A program made the translations under genes and the position numbers. DNA of 64,000 nt from Parabacteroides sp. 52 (GTDB lineage: Bacteria > Bacteroidota > Bacteroidia > Bacteroidales > Tannerellaceae), in contig NZ_QVMG01000004.1 in assembly GCF_010500925.1 (NCBI RefSeq), positions 62,001-126,000 of the forward strand. Reading direction: 5' to 3'. The number at the start of each line of letters is the position of its first letter. The stretch's first letter is position 1. Shown piece by piece: positions 35,446-45,046 of this stretch. Below the pieces are notes generated by a model. The model saw nothing but the letters and a program-made list of their open reading frames with translations, was not told where the DNA came from and did no database searches.

Positions 35446-35484
35446 ACAGAGGCCATCTCAAAATAAATTTGAGATGGCCTCTGT
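35446..35484. terminator. Long perfect inverted repeat between HTCS and GH31
   Basis: A 17-bp perfect stem, ACAGAGGCCATCTCAAA (35446-35462) with its complement (35468-35484) and a 5-base loop, between two convergent genes. A smaller ACCTCA/TGAGGT dyad lies at 35413-35428. There is no long T tract, so termination is inferred from position and stem strength. Confidence 0.65.
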
Positions 35485-35502
35485 ATCATGTTATTTGGGG
35501 GT

Positions 35503-38500
35503 TTACTTCATATTCAGATTCTTATCCACTAAAATAACATCTGTTATTTTTAAGGAAAACTTTAGTTTCTTTTTTGCTTTCATCTTTATGATGAATAAAT
35601 CTTCTGTTCCTTCAAGAGATTCTTTTTTGCCTGTATTAACAAACGTAGGATATAAAGCTTTTACACCGTTAGAATGAAGCCGATCTTTTGTTAAATCGTT
35701 CATGGTTTTCATATTCAGAGCCTCTATACCTGTGTATTCATAATCTTGAGGATTATATGTAAGGGCAAAGCTAAGCGCATTTACTGAACATAGATCAGCA
35801 CCTTTTACGGTGATTTCAACAATATCTCCTTCGTTGTAATTTTGTTTCGACGCAGCTATATGAAGTTTACCCGAAAGTTCTTTTATTGCCGAGCGGCTAA
35901 CACCGTCTTCTAGCTGAGTTGTAACAACAGAAATATCATAAGCATCAATTAATCCGTTCTGATTTAAGTCACCTGCACTTACATAATCAAAATCCGAGTC
36001 GATCCTTCTTAAACCTGTATAATTCATATAAGACATCAGGTCATTTTCGTCTACTTTTCCATCATTATTGATATCACCAGGAAGATAGCTTTCTGTACCT
36101 GGAACTTTGAATATGTACATCTCTTTACCGGAGCCAAAGTTACCAACCGTTTTAGTAATTGACATTTTAATATAACGTGCAGTAGGCTGTTCTGTAAAAG
36201 TAAAGATCTTTATTTCATCGTTCTTTTCCCATTTGAAAGAATCTACAACAACCCAATTGTTTTTATCCATACTATAAGAAATAGTACCTTCTAAAAGTGT
36301 TCCGTTGCTAGCACCTTCACGAGGTAAATAATGGAATTTGTCTAATTTATTAATTGTTTTTAGGTCAATAACAATATCGCTCGGAACAGCTATTGTATCG
36401 TATTTAGTATGCCATAGGTTTCCTTCGTCAAAGTCGAACATTTTAGAAATACTGGAAGATCTGCTCTGACTTGGAATAGTAGAAGTAGCAACAATTCCAT
36501 GAATAGCAAATTCTAATGGATTGGATTTTGTTGTAACTCCAAACTCAGACCAATCAGAATGTCCGTCTTTGTTTACCGAACGAATTTGGAATGTATAAGT
36601 TGTCTCGGCTTCTAATCCGTCGAATAATAGTTCCGTATCTTTAATTGTCGAGTATCGCATTCCGTTGAAATCAATCTCGTAATAATCTGCATTATTTACA
36701 GCGTCCCAAGTAGCAACCACAGTATAAGCTTCTGTATTCTCTTCTGTAACGGAGGCGTTAGGGGCTGTTAAAGCACCTGTTGACTTCTTATGAGTATCTG
36801 TAGGAGCGAAGACAAATCCTTCAACTGTTAAAGTCGTTTGATTGGAAGTTATATCAGTCGAGGCAAGTTTAACCCAGATTTGAGGATTCTTCGTAATAAC
36901 TTCTTTCTCAAATTTGCTTCCGGGAGTTGCAAATCGATTGAGGTTTGGAGCCGTATTGTAAAAATAGACATTACTTCCTTTATTAAAGTCAGCCAATGAT
37001 TTTACTTCCGTTAGTTTGATCTTACTTTTCCCTACTTTTGCAGATAACTTCTTTGGCTTGGCAGTAACATTCACTCTAAACTCTGTCGATTTATTTTTAA
37101 CAAAACCGTCGAAATCGCCTCTTGTGGGATAAATAGTTATAATAGCATCCCCCTTTTTATTTACATCAGACTCTATTAAGGTAGTAGTTGCCCTATTGAA
37201 CCGATACTCTTCGGTCAAACCATCGTCGTCATATTCCGTAAAAGAAGATTTCCCCGAAGGATAAAGTTCATATATACGATTTGTATTATCTATCTGATCT
37301 ACATTATTATTTGAATTAACCATTGGGATGATAGCTCCTGCCTTTACAAACACAGGAAGTTTCCACAGGGGAGAGTCGTAATTATTTAGAATACGATTGC
37401 CTTCGTATTTTTCTCCTGAGAAATAATCAATCCAAACACCTTCGGGAAGATAAATGCCGTTGCGTATGTCATTCCCAAGAGTATCTATTTTTGTTTCTTG
37501 ATAAATAGGGGCAACCAAAAAGTAAGGGCCGTATAAGAATTGATATTGAGTTGCCTTACTATAAGTATACGGATTAGGATATTCTAAGAACATAGCCCTG
37601 ATCATTGGCAAACCATCGACCGATTCTCTAGCTATGGAATAGGCATAAGGCATGAGCTCTGATTTCATTTTCAAGTACCAACGATTGATAGAAGTAGCCG
37701 GTTCACCTAAAGCATGAGGGTATTTCTCGTTAGAACCCCATCCGTCCATATTCAACTCCATGGGTGTAAATGTTTTCCATTGGAAATCGCGCGTGTTAAC
37801 TGTCAGGTTTTTTCCACCGAAAATACCGTCCATATCGGAAGTAATATTCGGCTGGCCGGATAATCCGGATCCTAAATAAGTAGGAATATGAAAACGGATA
37901 TACTCCCATTGTCCGCCTGTCTGGTCGCCCGACCAAATAGCTGCATAACGTTGGGTTCCCGCCCAACCATCAAGAGAGATAATAAAAGGACGCGCATTAT
38001 TTCCGTAGTAAGTCATTACTTGAGAAGCGTCGGCAATACCGTTTAGGCCAAAAGAATATCCCGGACCGACCCAGGCAACGTCTGTTTTCAATACTCTTAC
38101 TCCTGCATCGCGAACTTCTTTCACAATATCGCGTTGAAGAAGAGCTTCAATTTCAGGTTTAGGATGAAGATCTGACTGAGTCCACAAACCAATCTTAACG
38201 CCTTTTGCTTCGGCATAATCACCTAGGCTTTTCAGGTTTTGAATATTACCGTCTAAAGTACCTGTTTGTCCGTAGCCAGCACCATAACCATCGTTTGGAA
38301 GAAGCCAGCCTAAAGGCATATCATGCCTGTTATACCTATCAATTACAGCACGTGCAGAGAATTGATAATTCTCAGGAGTTCCGTTTAAAGACTCTTTTAC
38401 GCCACCGTTGTCCTTTTGACTTTCTTTGTATCGCTTGTTATCTTCAAATAAAATACCTTTTTCATCTTCTACCCAGTAATCGCGGTTATATGCATTAAGG

Positions 38501-39291
38501 TGACCTTGATAAAAACCGAACTTAGGTATTAATACAGGGTTTCCTGTCAACTGAAAAAAATCATTTAATAGAGGAACAGCTCCTTCGTTTATCATAAAGA
38601 AAACATCTAAATAAGTTGTCTCGTGATAAAGAGTAACTAAACCTTTTTCCTTGGCTCCAAAGTCGTAAATCCCTTTTTTGAAAGTATACCACATAACACC
38701 GTAACCGTTGGTCGACCAATAGAAAGGGGTTGGAGAAGCAACGCCACCGTCAGTCCAACTGTTCTGATTCTCAATGGAAATAGCTTTACCTTTGTGTGAG
38801 AAACGACCGTTCTGAACGCCGCCGCCGTAGAAATATTCTTGTGGATTTTCTTTAAGATATACTGTTGTTCTTTCTTCACCAAACTCTATCGGTTGAACGC
38901 TTTCGAAGGCTACAGTATTTGTTTTCGTATTTTTCACCTCAAAAAGAGTTGTTCTTTTATTTAATCTTACTTCTACTTTATTCGTTTTAATGATTACGAA
39001 ATTACTATCATCTACCAAATCTAAAGAAGAAACCGTCTTACGTGGGTTGTCCAGTAATATCTGAGCTTTGGGGGTCGCTTCGGGATCTTTAATGATTCCT
39101 CCGTTATTGTCTTGAAAGACACGGAAAATATTATCTCCGTAAAAGTCGAACGTCATTCTCTGATTCTCGGAAAATAGGACCTCTACAGTAGTAGGGTTAA
39201 TCACTTTTGCGCTAACGATATGTTTGCTTTCCTGAGCTATTATAACGGCAGGGAAGAAAAGCAAAAAAAGTAAAATTATTGAATTTCTCAT
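35503..39291 (-). CDS. Multidomain GH31 glycoside hydrolase (possible alpha-N-acetylgalactosaminidase)
   Basis: A 1262-residue exported enzyme (signal ending IIAQ). Order: GH31 N-terminal beta domain, GH31 barrel with likely nucleophile Asp404 (LKTDVAWVG) and acid/base Asp456 (IWSGDQTGG), a DUF5110-like beta region, fibronectin III (about 845-925), F5/8C (CBM32-like, about 930-1065), a dockerin-like pair of calcium loops (GDINNDGKVDENDL and GDLNQNGLIDAYDI, about 1070-1130) and a cohesin-like C-terminus. The barrel sequence and the CBM32-dockerin tail recall GH31 enzymes reported to cut alpha-GalNAc from serine/threonine; that specificity is an inference. Base composition looks more AT-rich than its neighbours, so it may be a separate acquisition. 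Confidence 0.85.
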   Translation of the reverse strand: MRNSIILLFLLFFPAVIIAQESKHIVSAKVINPTTVEVLFSENQRMTFDFYGDNIFRVFQDNNGGIIKDPEATPKAQILLDNPRKTVSSLDLVDDSNFVIIKTNKVEVRLNKRTTLFEVKNTKTNTVAFESVQPIEFGEERTTVYLKENPQEYFYGGGVQNGRFSHKGKAISIENQNSWTDGGVASPTPFYWSTNGYGVMWYTFKKGIYDFGAKEKGLVTLYHETTYLDVFFMINEGAVPLLNDFFQLTGNPVLIPKFGFYQGHLNAYNRDYWVEDEKGILFEDNKRYKESQKDNGGVKESLNGTPENYQFSARAVIDRYNRHDMPLGWLLPNDGYGAGYGQTGTLDGNIQNLKSLGDYAEAKGVKIGLWTQSDLHPKPEIEALLQRDIVKEVRDAGVRVLKTDVAWVGPGYSFGLNGIADASQVMTYYGNNARPFIISLDGWAGTQRYAAIWSGDQTGGQWEYIRFHIPTYLGSGLSGQPNITSDMDGIFGGKNLTVNTRDFQWKTFTPMELNMDGWGSNEKYPHALGEPATSINRWYLKMKSELMPYAYSIARESVDGLPMIRAMFLEYPNPYTYSKATQYQFLYGPYFLVAPIYQETKIDTLGNDIRNGIYLPEGVWIDYFSGEKYEGNRILNNYDSPLWKLPVFVKAGAIIPMVNSNNNVDQIDNTNRIYELYPSGKSSFTEYDDDGLTEEYRFNRATTTLIESDVNKKGDAIITIYPTRGDFDGFVKNKSTEFRVNVTAKPKKLSAKVGKSKIKLTEVKSLADFNKGSNVYFYNTAPNLNRFATPGSKFEKEVITKNPQIWVKLASTDITSNQTTLTVEGFVFAPTDTHKKSTGALTAPNASVTEENTEAYTVVATWDAVNNADYYEIDFNGMRYSTIKDTELLFDGLEAETTYTFQIRSVNKDGHSDWSEFGVTTKSNPLEFAIHGIVATSTIPSQSRSSSISKMFDFDEGNLWHTKYDTIAVPSDIVIDLKTINKLDKFHYLPREGASNGTLLEGTISYSMDKNNWVVVDSFKWEKNDEIKIFTFTEQPTARYIKMSITKTVGNFGSGKEMYIFKVPGTESYLPGDINNDGKVDENDLMSYMNYTGLRRIDSDFDYVSAGDLNQNGLIDAYDISVVTTQLEDGVSRSAIKELSGKLHIAASKQNYNEGDIVEITVKGADLCSVNALSFALTYNPQDYEYTGIEALNMKTMNDLTKDRLHSNGVKALYPTFVNTGKKESLEGTEDLFIIKMKAKKKLKFSLKITDVILVDKNLNMK

Positions 39292-39623
39292 GTTGTTAAT
39301 CTATTTAATTGTCTTTTTTATTAGCCTGGCTCGACATGGGGTTTTATTTGTGCATGCAAATTTAACCAATTATCTTGAATAATATTCTAATGATTTTTAA
39401 TTAGTTGCTGTGTTTGGTTGGATGTTTATTTTTATCCACCGGATGTTTGTTTTTGTCTAATCAATACTTTGGGCGTTTAGAGGCTTGTTTTCTGCTTTTG
39501 TTCTTCTTTCCTGTTTATCTGAATTTGAAAAAAGCTTAGACAATATTGGATGCTATCCTACGGACTAAGTGGTTTATTTGCCGTTGTAAAACAAAGGATT
39601 TTGATATGCTTTAAACAGTATTA
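39292..39623. other. Divergent intergenic region between GH31 and PUL 2 susC
   Basis: A 332-base AT-rich gap between divergent starts. A minus-strand TAAATTTG at 39364-39357 could be the -7 box of the GH31 gene. On the plus strand I find no exact TAnnTTTG near susC. No ORF or RNA gene is seen; binding sites of the PUL 2 HTCS are expected here but cannot be recognised. Confidence 0.5.
39357..39364 (-). promoter_or_regulatory. Candidate -7 element for the GH31 gene
   Basis: TAAATTTG on the minus strand, 66 bases before the GH31 start. It matches TAnnTTTG; the -33 box is not evident. Confidence 0.4.
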
Positions 39624-42600
39624 ATGAAAAAACTAAAAATGACATTCAACATGAAAAGACTTAATGTCAGGGGGATAGGCTATTGGAGTACCATGTGCGT
39701 CTCCCTTTTCCTGCTCTCCTCCGTACAGACAAAGGCGGAGGCAGAACAATTGATTTTGGGTAATGCCGGCGTAAAGATAAGCCAGCAGAGTGAAAGAACC
39801 ATTACCGGAGTAGTGAAAGACTCTACGGGAGAGACGGTTATCGGAGCCAATGTGTCGGTGAAAGGAACAACGAATGGAACGGTGACTGATATCAATGGAG
39901 GGTTCTCCTTACGTATTCCGGAAGGGGCTACGTTAAAGGTTTCTTATATTGGTTTCAAAGACAAAGAGATTCAAATAACCAATCAAGAAACGCTGAATAT
40001 CGTATTGTTGGACGATGCACAGGCGCTCGATGAGGTGGTGGTGATCGCTTATGGTACACAAAAGAAAGTCAACGTGACAGGTGCTGTCAGTATGGTCGGC
40101 TCGGAAGTGATCGAATCCCGTCCGGTGGCCAACGTCAGCCAGGCATTACAGGGTGCGATTCCGGGACTGAACCTGACAACTTCTTCGAGTGGGGGAGATT
40201 TGAACTCGAGTATGAATATCAATATCCGTGGTACGGGATCGATCAGTTCCAGCGATAACCCATTGATCCTGGTCGACGGTATTGAAGGCGACCTGAACCT
40301 GGTTAATCCGAACGATATTGAAAGTATCTCCGTATTGAAAGATGCAGCCTCGGCTTCGATCTACGGTACACGGGCTGCTTTCGGGGTGATCCTGGTGACT
40401 ACCAAAAGCGGGAAAGCCGGTAAGGTAAGGGTGACTTATTCGGGCGATGTCCGTTTCAGTACCGCTACCCAACTTCCCGAAATGGTCGATTCGTATACCT
40501 TCGCTACCTTCTACAACGCGGCAAATAAAAACGCGGGGGGCGGAAACTATTTCTCCGAAGAAACCATGGAGAAGATGTTGAAGTTCCAGCGTGGTGAATA
40601 CACCGATCCCTCCCAACCGGAATATTACGGTGCCGTCGCCGGATCGAACGGTAAATGGGCACAGTATGGCAGTGGTTTTGCCAATACGAACTGGTTCGAT
40701 GAGTTTTATAAAAAGAATGTACCTTCCACCCAACACAACCTCAGCTTGAGTGGTGGTTCCGAAAAAGTGGTCTGGTCGGTGAGCGGTAGCTTCTTCAATC
40801 AGAACGGTCTGATCGCTCACGGAGAAGACAAGATGAGCCGTTATACGATGAATGCCAAGATCGGCGCTCAACTGACTGATTGGATTCGCCTGGACTATAC
40901 CAATAAATGGACCCGAAAAGACTACTCCAAACCACAATACATGACCGGTTTGTTCTTCCATAACATCGCGCGTCGCTGGCCGACCTGTTATCCGGTCGAT
41001 CCCAACGGCCATTGGGCGGAAGGAATGGAAATTGCCGAACTGGAAGACGGAGGAACTTACAATCAAAATAACGACCTGTTTACCCAACAGCTCCGGTTAA
41101 CGATCGAACCGTTGAAAGACTGGCGGATCTACGCAGAAGGTTCCATGCGTAATACTTATAATAAAACAACTCAAAACAAATTCCCTATCTATCATTATAC
41201 GGTAGATAATACCCAGTTTATTCGCGATAGTGGTTATGGAACAGATTCATATGTTTATGATAACCGCTTCAAACAGAACTATTATGCGGTCAATGTGTAC
41301 ACCGACTACAACAAAAGTATCGGTCTCCACAACGGGAAAGTAATGGCAGGTTTGAACTACGAACGCTATGACCAGGATAACCTCTGGGGCAGTGGAACGA
41401 ATCTGACCACCAACGATAAGCCCTATCTGAGCCAGGCACAAGCCAATATGAAGACAGGTGATGGTTACTGGAACCGGGCGACGGCAGGTTATTTCGGACG
41501 TTTGAATTACGATTACGACGGCCGTTACCTATTCGAATTTAATATCCGTTACGACGGTTCTTCCCGGTTCGTCGGCGACCAGCGTTGGGCTTGGTTCCCA
41601 TCGGTATCCCTGGGTTGGAATATCGCACGTGAATCATTCTTCCAGAACCTGACCGACGAGATCAGCATGTTGAAACTGCGTGCTTCCTGGGGACAATTAG
41701 GAAATACTAGTTCCCAGTATAACTCATTTACAGATTGGTATCCTTTCTATCAACAACAAGCGATCGGAGCAGCTAACGGGGGATGGCTTATCAATGGTGA
41801 AAAGCCAAACACTTCTTCTTTACCGGGTATTGTCAGTTCGCTGTTGACTTGGGAAACCGTAGAAAGCTGGGATATAGGTTTGGACTGGGCGGCCTTGAAC
41901 AACCGTTTGACCGGTACATTCGACTGGTTCTCACGTACGACTAAAGATATGATCGGACCCGCTCCTACATTGGGCTCTGCTTTAGGTACATCAGCTCCAC
42001 AGGTCAACAACTGTGATATGCGCTCGACCGGTTGGGAACTGGAGATCGGTTGGAGAGACCAGATTGGCCAGGTAAAATACGGTGCCCGTCTGAATCTCTC
42101 GGATTCCCGTGCAAAGATCCTTTCCTACCCGAATGAAACCGGTTCATTAGGTACTTACTATGATGGCAAGATGTTGAATGAGATCTGGGGATATACTACT
42201 CAGGGAATAGCATCTTCGCAAGATGAGATGGATGCATGGATTGCCAAGAATCGTCCGAACTGGGGCTCGAACTGGAGTGCCGGAGATGTGATGTATAAAG
42301 ACCTGGATGGCGACGGTGTCGTTTCAAAAGGTGATAACACATTGGAAAACCATGGCGATTTGACCGTGATCGGAAATACGACCCCGCGTTACCGGGTGGG
42401 TTTGAATCTTGACGTAGCCTGGAAAGGTATAGACTTCTCAATCTTCTTCCAAGGTGTGCTTAAGCGCGATTGGGCATTTTCCAAAGGAGATGCTTATTTC
42501 TGGGGAGCAACAGGGAATGTATGGCAATCGGCCTGCTTCGAAGATCACCTGGACTATTGGCGGGAAGATAACCAAGGAGCCTATTACCCGAAACCTTACT

Positions 42601-42893
42601 TCGGAGGGATCCAGAAAAACCAGGAGACGCAAACGCGTTACCTGCAAGATGCTTCCTACCTGCGTTGTAAAAATATACAGTTGGGATACACCTTGCCACG
42701 TGCATGGACAGGCAAAGCCGGTATAGAAAACTGTCGTATATACCTGTCGTGCGACAACCTCTTTACCCTCACCAGCCTTTCCAATATCTACGACCCGGAA
42801 GCCTTTGGCGGCTATGGCAACGAAGGATGGGGATCGGGTAAAACCTATCCGTTACAACGTACCGTTGCTGTCGGATTATCCCTTAATTTCTAA
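39624..42893 (+). CDS. SusC/RagA-family TonB-dependent transporter, PUL 2
   Basis: A 1089-residue outer-membrane transporter with an extended N-terminus (signal near residues 18-40, ending TKAEA), carboxypeptidase-like domain (ITGVVKDSTGETVIGANV), TonB box DEVVVIAYGTQ, plug (SVLKDAASASIYGTRAAFGVI) and barrel ending VAVGLSLNF. Start ATG 39624 gives MKKLKMTFNMKRLN; ATG 39651 is an alternative. It is co-transcribed with the susD gene 19 bases downstream. Imports the oligosaccharide released at the cell surface. Confidence 0.97.
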   Translation: MKKLKMTFNMKRLNVRGIGYWSTMCVSLFLLSSVQTKAEAEQLILGNAGVKISQQSERTITGVVKDSTGETVIGANVSVKGTTNGTVTDINGGFSLRIPEGATLKVSYIGFKDKEIQITNQETLNIVLLDDAQALDEVVVIAYGTQKKVNVTGAVSMVGSEVIESRPVANVSQALQGAIPGLNLTTSSSGGDLNSSMNINIRGTGSISSSDNPLILVDGIEGDLNLVNPNDIESISVLKDAASASIYGTRAAFGVILVTTKSGKAGKVRVTYSGDVRFSTATQLPEMVDSYTFATFYNAANKNAGGGNYFSEETMEKMLKFQRGEYTDPSQPEYYGAVAGSNGKWAQYGSGFANTNWFDEFYKKNVPSTQHNLSLSGGSEKVVWSVSGSFFNQNGLIAHGEDKMSRYTMNAKIGAQLTDWIRLDYTNKWTRKDYSKPQYMTGLFFHNIARRWPTCYPVDPNGHWAEGMEIAELEDGGTYNQNNDLFTQQLRLTIEPLKDWRIYAEGSMRNTYNKTTQNKFPIYHYTVDNTQFIRDSGYGTDSYVYDNRFKQNYYAVNVYTDYNKSIGLHNGKVMAGLNYERYDQDNLWGSGTNLTTNDKPYLSQAQANMKTGDGYWNRATAGYFGRLNYDYDGRYLFEFNIRYDGSSRFVGDQRWAWFPSVSLGWNIARESFFQNLTDEISMLKLRASWGQLGNTSSQYNSFTDWYPFYQQQAIGAANGGWLINGEKPNTSSLPGIVSSLLTWETVESWDIGLDWAALNNRLTGTFDWFSRTTKDMIGPAPTLGSALGTSAPQVNNCDMRSTGWELEIGWRDQIGQVKYGARLNLSDSRAKILSYPNETGSLGTYYDGKMLNEIWGYTTQGIASSQDEMDAWIAKNRPNWGSNWSAGDVMYKDLDGDGVVSKGDNTLENHGDLTVIGNTTPRYRVGLNLDVAWKGIDFSIFFQGVLKRDWAFSKGDAYFWGATGNVWQSACFEDHLDYWREDNQGAYYPKPYFGGIQKNQETQTRYLQDASYLRCKNIQLGYTLPRAWTGKAGIENCRIYLSCDNLFTLTSLSNIYDPEAFGGYGNEGWGSGKTYPLQRTVAVGLSLNF

Positions 42894-42912
42894 TATCTAA
42901 AAAAGTAAAATC

Positions 42913-44955
42913 ATGAAACTAAATATCAAGAATATAGCTTTATGTACGTTGCTGGGATCGGCTATGGTTATCAGCCCCTCTTGCAACGATCTGATCGATA
43001 TGGGGCCGGTCAGCCAGATCACCCCCGAATCCTTTTATTCGACGGCAGATCAGTTGGCCTCTTATCTAAATAATTATTACAATACCTTCCTGAAGAATCC
43101 TTATAACGGATCGATGTATCACGAGCAGGCCTATAACGATGGGATGGCACGGTCGGATCGAAATACAGATATTTTCGTTCAAGGGGTGAATGGAAATACC
43201 ACCTTGTTTGCTGACAATTATTGGGAAGTACCTTCGGCAAAGAATCTGCAATCGGATTATTTCGCGAATTTCCGTATCTGTAACTACTTCCTGGAAATCG
43301 TACTACCAAAGTACGAAGCGGGAGAGATCTCAGGTAATGAAACAATGATAAAGAATTATATCGGCGAGATCTACTTTATGCGTGCCATCTGTTACTACCG
43401 GGCTTTGGTTGTATTCGGTGATTTTCCTATCGTGACGACTGTACTTCCCGATGAGAATGAGATTATCATTGATGCCAGTAAGCGCGCCCCCCGCAATGAG
43501 GTGGCCCGCTTTATTCTGGAAGATCTGGACAAAGCGATCAGCTTGTTAGCTTCCCGCAGTCAATTCAACGGGCAGCGCTTGAATCGTGAAGCCGCTTTGT
43601 TATTCAAATCAAGGGTAGCTCTGTATGAAGGCACTTTCGAGAAATACCACAAAGGAAGTGGACGCGTTCCGGGTGATAATAACTGGGCCGGAGCCAATGC
43701 TTCGTACAACAGTGGTAAGAGTTTCAATATAGATAATGAGATCCGTTTCTTCCTGACCGAAGCGATGACTGCCGCTAAGGAGGTAGCTGATAATGCACAG
43801 TTAACGGTTAACAATCATGTTATAGAACCGACATTGGGTATCACCAGTGGATGGAATCCGTACTTCGAAATGTACAGCCGTCCTTCCTTGGCTGGAGTTC
43901 CCGAAGTTTTGTTCTGGAAAGAGTATAATAGTTCACAGAATGTTAAACACAATGCTCCCTTCCGTTGTAAAGTCGGTTGCGGGGATGGTTATACCCGCAC
44001 CTTTGTAGAATCGTTTCTGATGAAAGATGGGACACCGATTTATGCCAGTAAGGAGTATAAAGGGGATCTATCTATTGACAATGCGAAAGCAGGACGTGAT
44101 GAACGCTTGCAATTGTTTATCTGGGGAGAAAGTACAGTGATTGACACCGATCCGGCATCCCCGAAAGCCGGTGATCCGTTCTCTAAACCGTCGATAACGG
44201 AAGCGACCGATGAACAACGTTGTATCACCGGTTATCAGCCCCGTAAATATTACACCTATGATTATCAGCAGACCACGAACGATGAGGTGCGTGGCACAAA
44301 TGCCTGTCCGATCTTCCGTACTGCTGAGGCTTTATTGAATTATATGGAGGCCAGTTATGAACTGAACGGTACCCTCGATGCCACGGCCAAGACCTACTGG
44401 CAAAATCTACGCACGCGTGCCGGTATCAATGGAACGATCGAAGCTACGATTGCGGCAACCGACTTAAGTAAGGAGGCCGACTTCGGGGTATACTCCGGTA
44501 CGTCTCCGGTAGATAAAACCCTCTATAATATTCGCCGGGAACGTATGAATGAAATGTTTAGCGAAGGACAACGTTATATGGACTTACTCCGCTGGCGCTC
44601 GTTCGACCGCTTGACAACCACCCAATGGATCCCTGAAGGAGTGAATTTCTGGGATGCGATGTATCAGAAATACACCGTCGACGCAGAAGGTAATCCGATA
44701 GAAATGATAGCCGACGGTTCCGATAACGCCATCGTGTCGGCCTCGTCACTCAGCAAATACCTGCGCCCCTACAGCCGCAGCATGTCCGGAACCAATGACC
44801 TGCGAAACGGTTACAACTGGCATGAAGCTTATTACCTGACTCCGATCAGCATTGGTGATATGCTCTACGCATCCCCCAGTGGAAGTAAAGACGATACCTA
44901 CCTGTATCAGAACCTTTACTGGCCTTCTGTCGGCGGTGGACATGCGGAAAGGTAA
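42913..44955 (+). CDS. SusD/RagB-family glycan-binding lipoprotein, PUL 2
   Basis: A 680-residue surface lipoprotein, longer than the usual 500-600 (signal ending ISPSC, Cys24). SusD signatures are NDLIDMGPVSQITPESFYSTADQL, IGEIYFMRAICYYRALVVFGDFPIV, and YNIRRERMNEMFSEGQRYMDLLRW near the C-terminus (stated in segments). The extra length is spread over surface loops, which could enlarge the binding face. It is paired with the upstream susC, and a strong terminator follows. Confidence 0.95.
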   Translation: MKLNIKNIALCTLLGSAMVISPSCNDLIDMGPVSQITPESFYSTADQLASYLNNYYNTFLKNPYNGSMYHEQAYNDGMARSDRNTDIFVQGVNGNTTLFADNYWEVPSAKNLQSDYFANFRICNYFLEIVLPKYEAGEISGNETMIKNYIGEIYFMRAICYYRALVVFGDFPIVTTVLPDENEIIIDASKRAPRNEVARFILEDLDKAISLLASRSQFNGQRLNREAALLFKSRVALYEGTFEKYHKGSGRVPGDNNWAGANASYNSGKSFNIDNEIRFFLTEAMTAAKEVADNAQLTVNNHVIEPTLGITSGWNPYFEMYSRPSLAGVPEVLFWKEYNSSQNVKHNAPFRCKVGCGDGYTRTFVESFLMKDGTPIYASKEYKGDLSIDNAKAGRDERLQLFIWGESTVIDTDPASPKAGDPFSKPSITEATDEQRCITGYQPRKYYTYDYQQTTNDEVRGTNACPIFRTAEALLNYMEASYELNGTLDATAKTYWQNLRTRAGINGTIEATIAATDLSKEADFGVYSGTSPVDKTLYNIRRERMNEMFSEGQRYMDLLRWRSFDRLTTTQWIPEGVNFWDAMYQKYTVDAEGNPIEMIADGSDNAIVSASSLSKYLRPYSRSMSGTNDLRNGYNWHEAYYLTPISIGDMLYASPSGSKDDTYLYQNLYWPSVGGGHAER

Positions 44956-45003
44956 GCAAGCGATTGTCTTGGAGTAAATAAAGTTTTTAATAAATAAAGT
45001 GGT

Positions 45004-45038
45004 ATCCCTCTGTCCTTCCGGGCAGGGGGATTCTTTTT
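45004..45038 (+). terminator. Intrinsic terminator of PUL 2 susCD
   Basis: A 12-bp stem ATCCCTCTGTCC with GGGCAGGGGGAT (G-T pairs allowed), loop TTCC, then TCTTTTT. It separates susCD from the convergent HTCS gene. Confidence 0.85.
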
Positions 45039-45046
45039 GATAGATC

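Noticed and set aside
35503-39291. Cellulosome component
   Set aside because: The dockerin-like repeats could suggest a cellulosome, but no scaffoldin is present and gut Bacteroidetes do not build classical cellulosomes. Single-protein function is more likely.
40146-41087. Long minus-strand ORF (313 codons) inside PUL 2 susC
   Set aside because: It lies fully antisense to a well-conserved TonB-dependent transporter, has no recognisable domain, and its residues look like a mirror of the sense codons.
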